The notes under the pieces were generated by a model. That model was not told the origin of the DNA. It worked only from the letters and a program-made list of their open reading frames with translations, and searched no databases. Shown one piece after another: positions 60,630 to 64,000 of a stretch of DNA of 64,000 nt; the stretch's first letter is position 1; each line of letters begins with the position of its first letter. Where the stretch lies: positions 1,984,001 to 2,048,000 of the forward strand of contig NZ_CP043318.1 in assembly GCF_001984825.2 (NCBI RefSeq). Reading direction: 5' to 3'. A program made the translations under genes and the position numbers. The stretch is from Enterobacter chengduensis. GTDB taxonomy: Bacteria; Pseudomonadota; Gammaproteobacteria; Enterobacterales; Enterobacteriaceae.

Positions 60630-63600
60630 TTATGCGATCGCGTTCTCTTCCAGCTGCCGCATAAAGTTACGCACCCAGTCCATACGGGTTTTGCGCTCCG
60701 TCAGCTCCTGGGTAAATTTGAGACGGGTTGGGCCATCCAGACGGAAATGCTGCGGCTGTTTTTGCAGCAGGCCGATCAGCCACATCGGGTTGACGTGATT
60801 CTTCTCGGCGAATTCAATCACCCCGCCTTTTTCATTGCCTTCGAGCCTGCGGATCCCAAGCTTTTGCGCCTGCTGGCGCAGGCGCGCGATATCCAGCAAA
60901 TTTCTTGCCGCATCAGGCAGCAGACCGAAGCGGTCGATCAGCTCCACCTTAATCTCTTCCAGCTCGTTCTCCTGCTTCGCGCTGGCGATGCGCTTGTAGA
61001 ACGACAGTCGGGTATTCACGTCCGGAATGAAATCGTCCGGCAGCAGGGAAGGCATACGCAATTCGACCTCGGTCTGCTGGCTGGTGAGATCCTCCAGCGA
61101 CGGCTCGCGTCCGGCCTTCAGGGCATCAACCGCGTTTTCCAGCAGCTCCATATAGAGCGAGAAGCCGATGGTCTCCATGGAGCCGCTCTGGTCTTCACCC
61201 AGCAGCTCGCCGGCCCCGCGGATCTCAAGATCGTGCGTGGCCAGCGCGAAGCCTGCGCCGAGGTCTTCCAGCGAGGCGATGGCCTCCAGGCGCTTTTGCG
61301 CGTCGGTGGTCATCGCTTTCGGATGCGGCGTCAGCAGCCAGGCGTAGGCCTGATGGTGCGAACGCCCGACGCGGCCGCGGAGCTGGTGAAGCTGCGCCAG
61401 ACCAAAGTGATCCGCGCGTTCAATGATGATGGTGTTCGCCGTCGGAATGTCGATCCCGGTTTCGATGATGGTAGTGCACACCAGCACGTTAAAGCGCTGG
61501 TGGTGGAAGTCGTTCATTACCCGTTCCAGCTCGCGCTCGCGCATCTGCCCGTGGCCGATCGCAATGCGCGCTTCCGGCACCAGCTCCGCCAGCCTGTCGG
61601 CGGCTTTCTGGATGTTTTCCACGTCGTTGTAGAGGTAATAGACCTGACCCCCGCGCAGCACTTCACGCAGGATCGCCTCGCGCACTACCAGGTTATCGTA
61701 CTCGCGGACAAAGGTTTTCACCGCCAGGCGGCGCGCCGGCGGCGTGGCAATAATCGACAGATCGCGCATGCCGCTCATCGCCATGTTCAGGGTTCGCGGG
61801 ATTGGCGTGGCGGTCAGGGTCAGGATATCGACGTCGGCGCGCATCGCTTTGATGCGTTCTTTATGGCGTACCCCGAAGCGGTGCTCTTCATCGACGATCA
61901 GCAGCCCCAGATCTTTCCACTTCACGTCGCTTTGCAGCAGCTTATGGGTGCCGATCAGAATATCGATTTTGCCTTCGCTGGCCTGTTCGAGGATCTGCGT
62001 CTGCTCTTTGGCGCTGCGAAAACGCGACAGCATCTCGATGCGCACCGGCCAGTTGGCGAAGCGGTCGCGGAAGTTGTCGAAGTGCTGCTGGGCGAGCAGG
62101 GTAGTCGGCACCAGTACCGCCACCTGCTTGTTGTTTTCCACCGCCAGGAAGGCGGCGCGCATTGCCACTTCGGTCTTACCGAAGCCGACGTCGCCGCAGA
62201 CTAAGCGGTCCATTGCCAGCGGCTGGCACATGTCGCTCAGCACGGCGTTAATAGCCTGAGCCTGGTCCGGCGTGGTTTCAAACGGGAAGCTGTCGCAGAA
62301 CAGCTGGTACTGCTCTTTATCATGCTTAAAGGCGAAGCCCTCTTTGGCCGCGCGCTGGGCGTAGATATCCAGCAGTTCGGCCGCCACGTCGCGCACTTTT
62401 TCCGCGGCCTTCTGGCGCGCGCGCGCCCAGGCGTCGCCGCCCAGCTTGTGCAGCGGCGCGTTCTCTTCGGCACCGCCCGCGTAGCGGCTGATCAGATGCA
62501 GGGACGACACCGGGACATACAGTTTGGCGTCGTTGGCGTAGGTCAGCATCAGGTATTCACCCTTGATGCCGCCCGCTTCCAGCGTGGTCATTCCCTGATA
62601 GCGCCCAACGCCATGCTCCAGGTGAACAATCGGCTGGCCCGGATGCAGCTCGGCCAGGTTACGGATCAGCGTGTCCGGGTTGATGGTGCGACGGCTGTCC
62701 TGACGACGACGCGCGACGCGCTCGCCCAGCAGGTCGCTTTCGCAAATCAGCGCCAGGTTGTTGAGCGTATCAATAAACCCGTGTTCGGCGGCGCCAATCA
62801 TCAGGTAACGACCGTTTCCGGTCGCTTCGCTCAGGCGCAGGATGCGCTTCGGCGCCACCTTAATGCGTCCCAGCAGCTCACCTAATGCTTCGCGGCGGCC
62901 TTCACTCTCAACCGAGAACACTACTGGCCCAGTAAATGACTCCAGGAACTTGCGCAGATTATCCAGCGGGGATTTCTGCTGCGCCTGAACGGCCAGGTCC
63001 GGCAGCGTCCGGAAGGCGAGGTTGGTATTGGCGGCCTTATCGGCGAGCGAATCGGTTTTCAGCTGCATGCGCGGCCAGCGCTTCAGCTCGGCGTTGAGCT
63101 CGTCGGTGCGCAGCCACAGCGCTTCCGGCGGCAGCAGTGGGCGCATCGGATCAACGCCCCGGTTTTCGAAGCGCGCGCGGGTTTCGCTTTCAAAGCGGCT
63201 GGCGCTGGCGTCGATGTCGCCGGTGTTCACAATCAGCGTGTTCGCCGGGAAGTAGCTGAACAGGGCGGGCAGCGGCTCGTTAAAGAACAGCGGCTGCCAG
63301 TATTCGATCCCGGCAGGAAGCGTCCCTTTGCTGACCTGCTGGTAAATATGTTCCGCGTCGCGCTTGACCTCGAACTTATCGCGCCACTGGCTGCGGAACA
63401 GTTCAATAGCGGTTTTGTCCGTAGGGAACTCATGCGCGGGCAGTAAGTTAATGGACTCTACTTCCTCCAGCGTGCGCTGCGTGTCGGCGTCGAATACGCG
63501 CAGGCTGTCGATTTCGTCATCGAAGAAGTCCAGACGATACGGCTGGTCGCTGCCCATCGGATAAAGGTCTAGCAGCGCGCCGCGGGTCGCGTATTCCCCG

Positions 63601-64000
63601 TGCTCCATCACCTGATCGACATGGCGATAGCCCGCACCGTCAAGCTGTGCGCGCAGGGCATCGCGGGACAGGCGCTGGCCTTTTTTCATCACCAGCGCGT
63701 GACCGTGCAGATAGCTGTGCGGACAGACGCGCTGCATCAGGGTGTTTACCGGCACAATCAACACGCCGCGCTGCATGGTCGGCAGCTGGTAAAGCGTCGA
63801 CAGGCGCGAGGAGATGATCTCCTGGTGCGGCGAGAAGCTGTCATACGGCAGCGTTTCCCAGTCGGCCAGGCTGAACACCAGGCTATCGGTGAACTGGCGG
63901 ATTTCGTCGTGCAGGCGCAGGGCGTTTTGCATATCCGGGGCAACCAGGATCACCGGGCCTGGATGACGCTCGGCGATTTCCGCCACCAGCGTGGCGCATG
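60630..64000 (-). CDS. mfd: Transcription-repair coupling factor Mfd (partial, N-terminus missing)
   Basis: ATP-dependent translocase that removes RNA polymerase stalled at DNA damage and recruits UvrA. The visible part ends at the true C-terminus (QLEENAIA) and runs off the window edge at 64000 in frame (...CATLVAEIAERHPG), so about 30 residues of the usual 1148 are missing. From the N-terminus: UvrB-like domain, the RNA-polymerase-binding region (IVHLEHGVGRYQGMTTLEAG), helicase motifs (VCGDVGFGKTEVAMRAAF, LLIVDEEHRFGVRHKERIKA, TATPIPRTLNMAMSGMRDLS), and the autoinhibitory D7 domain. Confidence 0.97.
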   Translation of the reverse strand, partial: CATLVAEIAERHPGPVILVAPDMQNALRLHDEIRQFTDSLVFSLADWETLPYDSFSPHQEIISSRLSTLYQLPTMQRGVLIVPVNTLMQRVCPHSYLHGHALVMKKGQRLSRDALRAQLDGAGYRHVDQVMEHGEYATRGALLDLYPMGSDQPYRLDFFDDEIDSLRVFDADTQRTLEEVESINLLPAHEFPTDKTAIELFRSQWRDKFEVKRDAEHIYQQVSKGTLPAGIEYWQPLFFNEPLPALFSYFPANTLIVNTGDIDASASRFESETRARFENRGVDPMRPLLPPEALWLRTDELNAELKRWPRMQLKTDSLADKAANTNLAFRTLPDLAVQAQQKSPLDNLRKFLESFTGPVVFSVESEGRREALGELLGRIKVAPKRILRLSEATGNGRYLMIGAAEHGFIDTLNNLALICESDLLGERVARRRQDSRRTINPDTLIRNLAELHPGQPIVHLEHGVGRYQGMTTLEAGGIKGEYLMLTYANDAKLYVPVSSLHLISRYAGGAEENAPLHKLGGDAWARARQKAAEKVRDVAAELLDIYAQRAAKEGFAFKHDKEQYQLFCDSFPFETTPDQAQAINAVLSDMCQPLAMDRLVCGDVGFGKTEVAMRAAFLAVENNKQVAVLVPTTLLAQQHFDNFRDRFANWPVRIEMLSRFRSAKEQTQILEQASEGKIDILIGTHKLLQSDVKWKDLGLLIVDEEHRFGVRHKERIKAMRADVDILTLTATPIPRTLNMAMSGMRDLSIIATPPARRLAVKTFVREYDNLVVREAILREVLRGGQVYYLYNDVENIQKAADRLAELVPEARIAIGHGQMRERELERVMNDFHHQRFNVLVCTTIIETGIDIPTANTIIIERADHFGLAQLHQLRGRVGRSHHQAYAWLLTPHPKAMTTDAQKRLEAIASLEDLGAGFALATHDLEIRGAGELLGEDQSGSMETIGFSLYMELLENAVDALKAGREPSLEDLTSQQTEVELRMPSLLPDDFIPDVNTRLSFYKRIASAKQENELEEIKVELIDRFGLLPDAARNLLDIARLRQQAQKLGIRRLEGNEKGGVIEFAEKNHVNPMWLIGLLQKQPQHFRLDGPTRLKFTQELTERKTRMDWVRNFMRQLEENAIA

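Overview
This window is chromosomal DNA of an Enterobacteriaceae member. It is most like Enterobacter (E. cloacae complex) or a near relative. Gene order follows the E. coli K-12 segment solA-bssS-dinI-pyrC-yceB-mdtH-rimJ-yceH-yceM-murJ-flg-rne-rluC-yceF-yceD-rpmF-plsX-fab-pabC-mltG-tmk-holB-ycfH-ptsG-fhuE-hinT-ycfL-lpoB-thiK-nagZ-ycfP-ndh-ycfJ-comR-bhsA-ldtC-mfd, with protein lengths nearly the same, but the proteins differ and two blocks are absent from that E. coli order. The genus is inferred from gene content and was not confirmed by any search. Both ends cut a gene: solA lacks its C-terminal third and mfd lacks about its first 30 residues.

Layout: 1-5.6 kb holds small stress and biofilm genes (bssS, LexA-controlled dinI), pyrC with a PurR box and a visible start-site/hairpin switch, mdtH and rimJ. 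5.6-8.9 kb holds yceH, yceM and the lipid II flippase murJ. 8.9-20.4 kb is the complete flagellar flgNMA / flgBCDEFGHIJ / flgKL block, with an FlhD4C2 box between flgA and flgB and sigma-28 promoters before flgM and flgK. 20.4-22.7 kb is an accessory pair, an MFS transporter and a divergent LysR regulator around a TATACG-N5-CGTATA operator, lying between flgL and rne. 22.8-38.8 kb holds RNase E with its long leader, rluC, and the lipid and replication operons rpmF-plsX-fabHDG-acpP-fabF-pabC-mltG-tmk-holB-ycfH. 38.8-50.5 kb runs from ptsG (CRP, Mlc and SgrS sites) to bhsA.

The unusual part is an insertion of about 8.9 kb (50570-59485) between bhsA and ldtC. It is bounded by inward-facing 18-bp inverted repeats resembling IS4 ends and by an imperfect 13-bp target duplication. 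It splits what was a bidirectional terminator. The cargo is an orphan type VI secretion cassette: vgrG, a DUF3274-type lipase effector (Tle3-like), two tandem immunity lipoproteins, a PAAR tip protein, a DUF2875 (Tla3-like adaptor) gene and a small membrane protein. No T6SS structural genes are present, so delivery would depend on an apparatus encoded elsewhere.

Three genes of this cassette (vgrG, the second immunity gene and the DUF2875 gene) each carry one single-base frameshift, while the lipase, first immunity gene and PAAR gene are intact. No core gene in the other 55 kb shows a frameshift. This points to decay of the delivery parts with retention of the toxin-immunity pair, unless the three indels are assembly errors.
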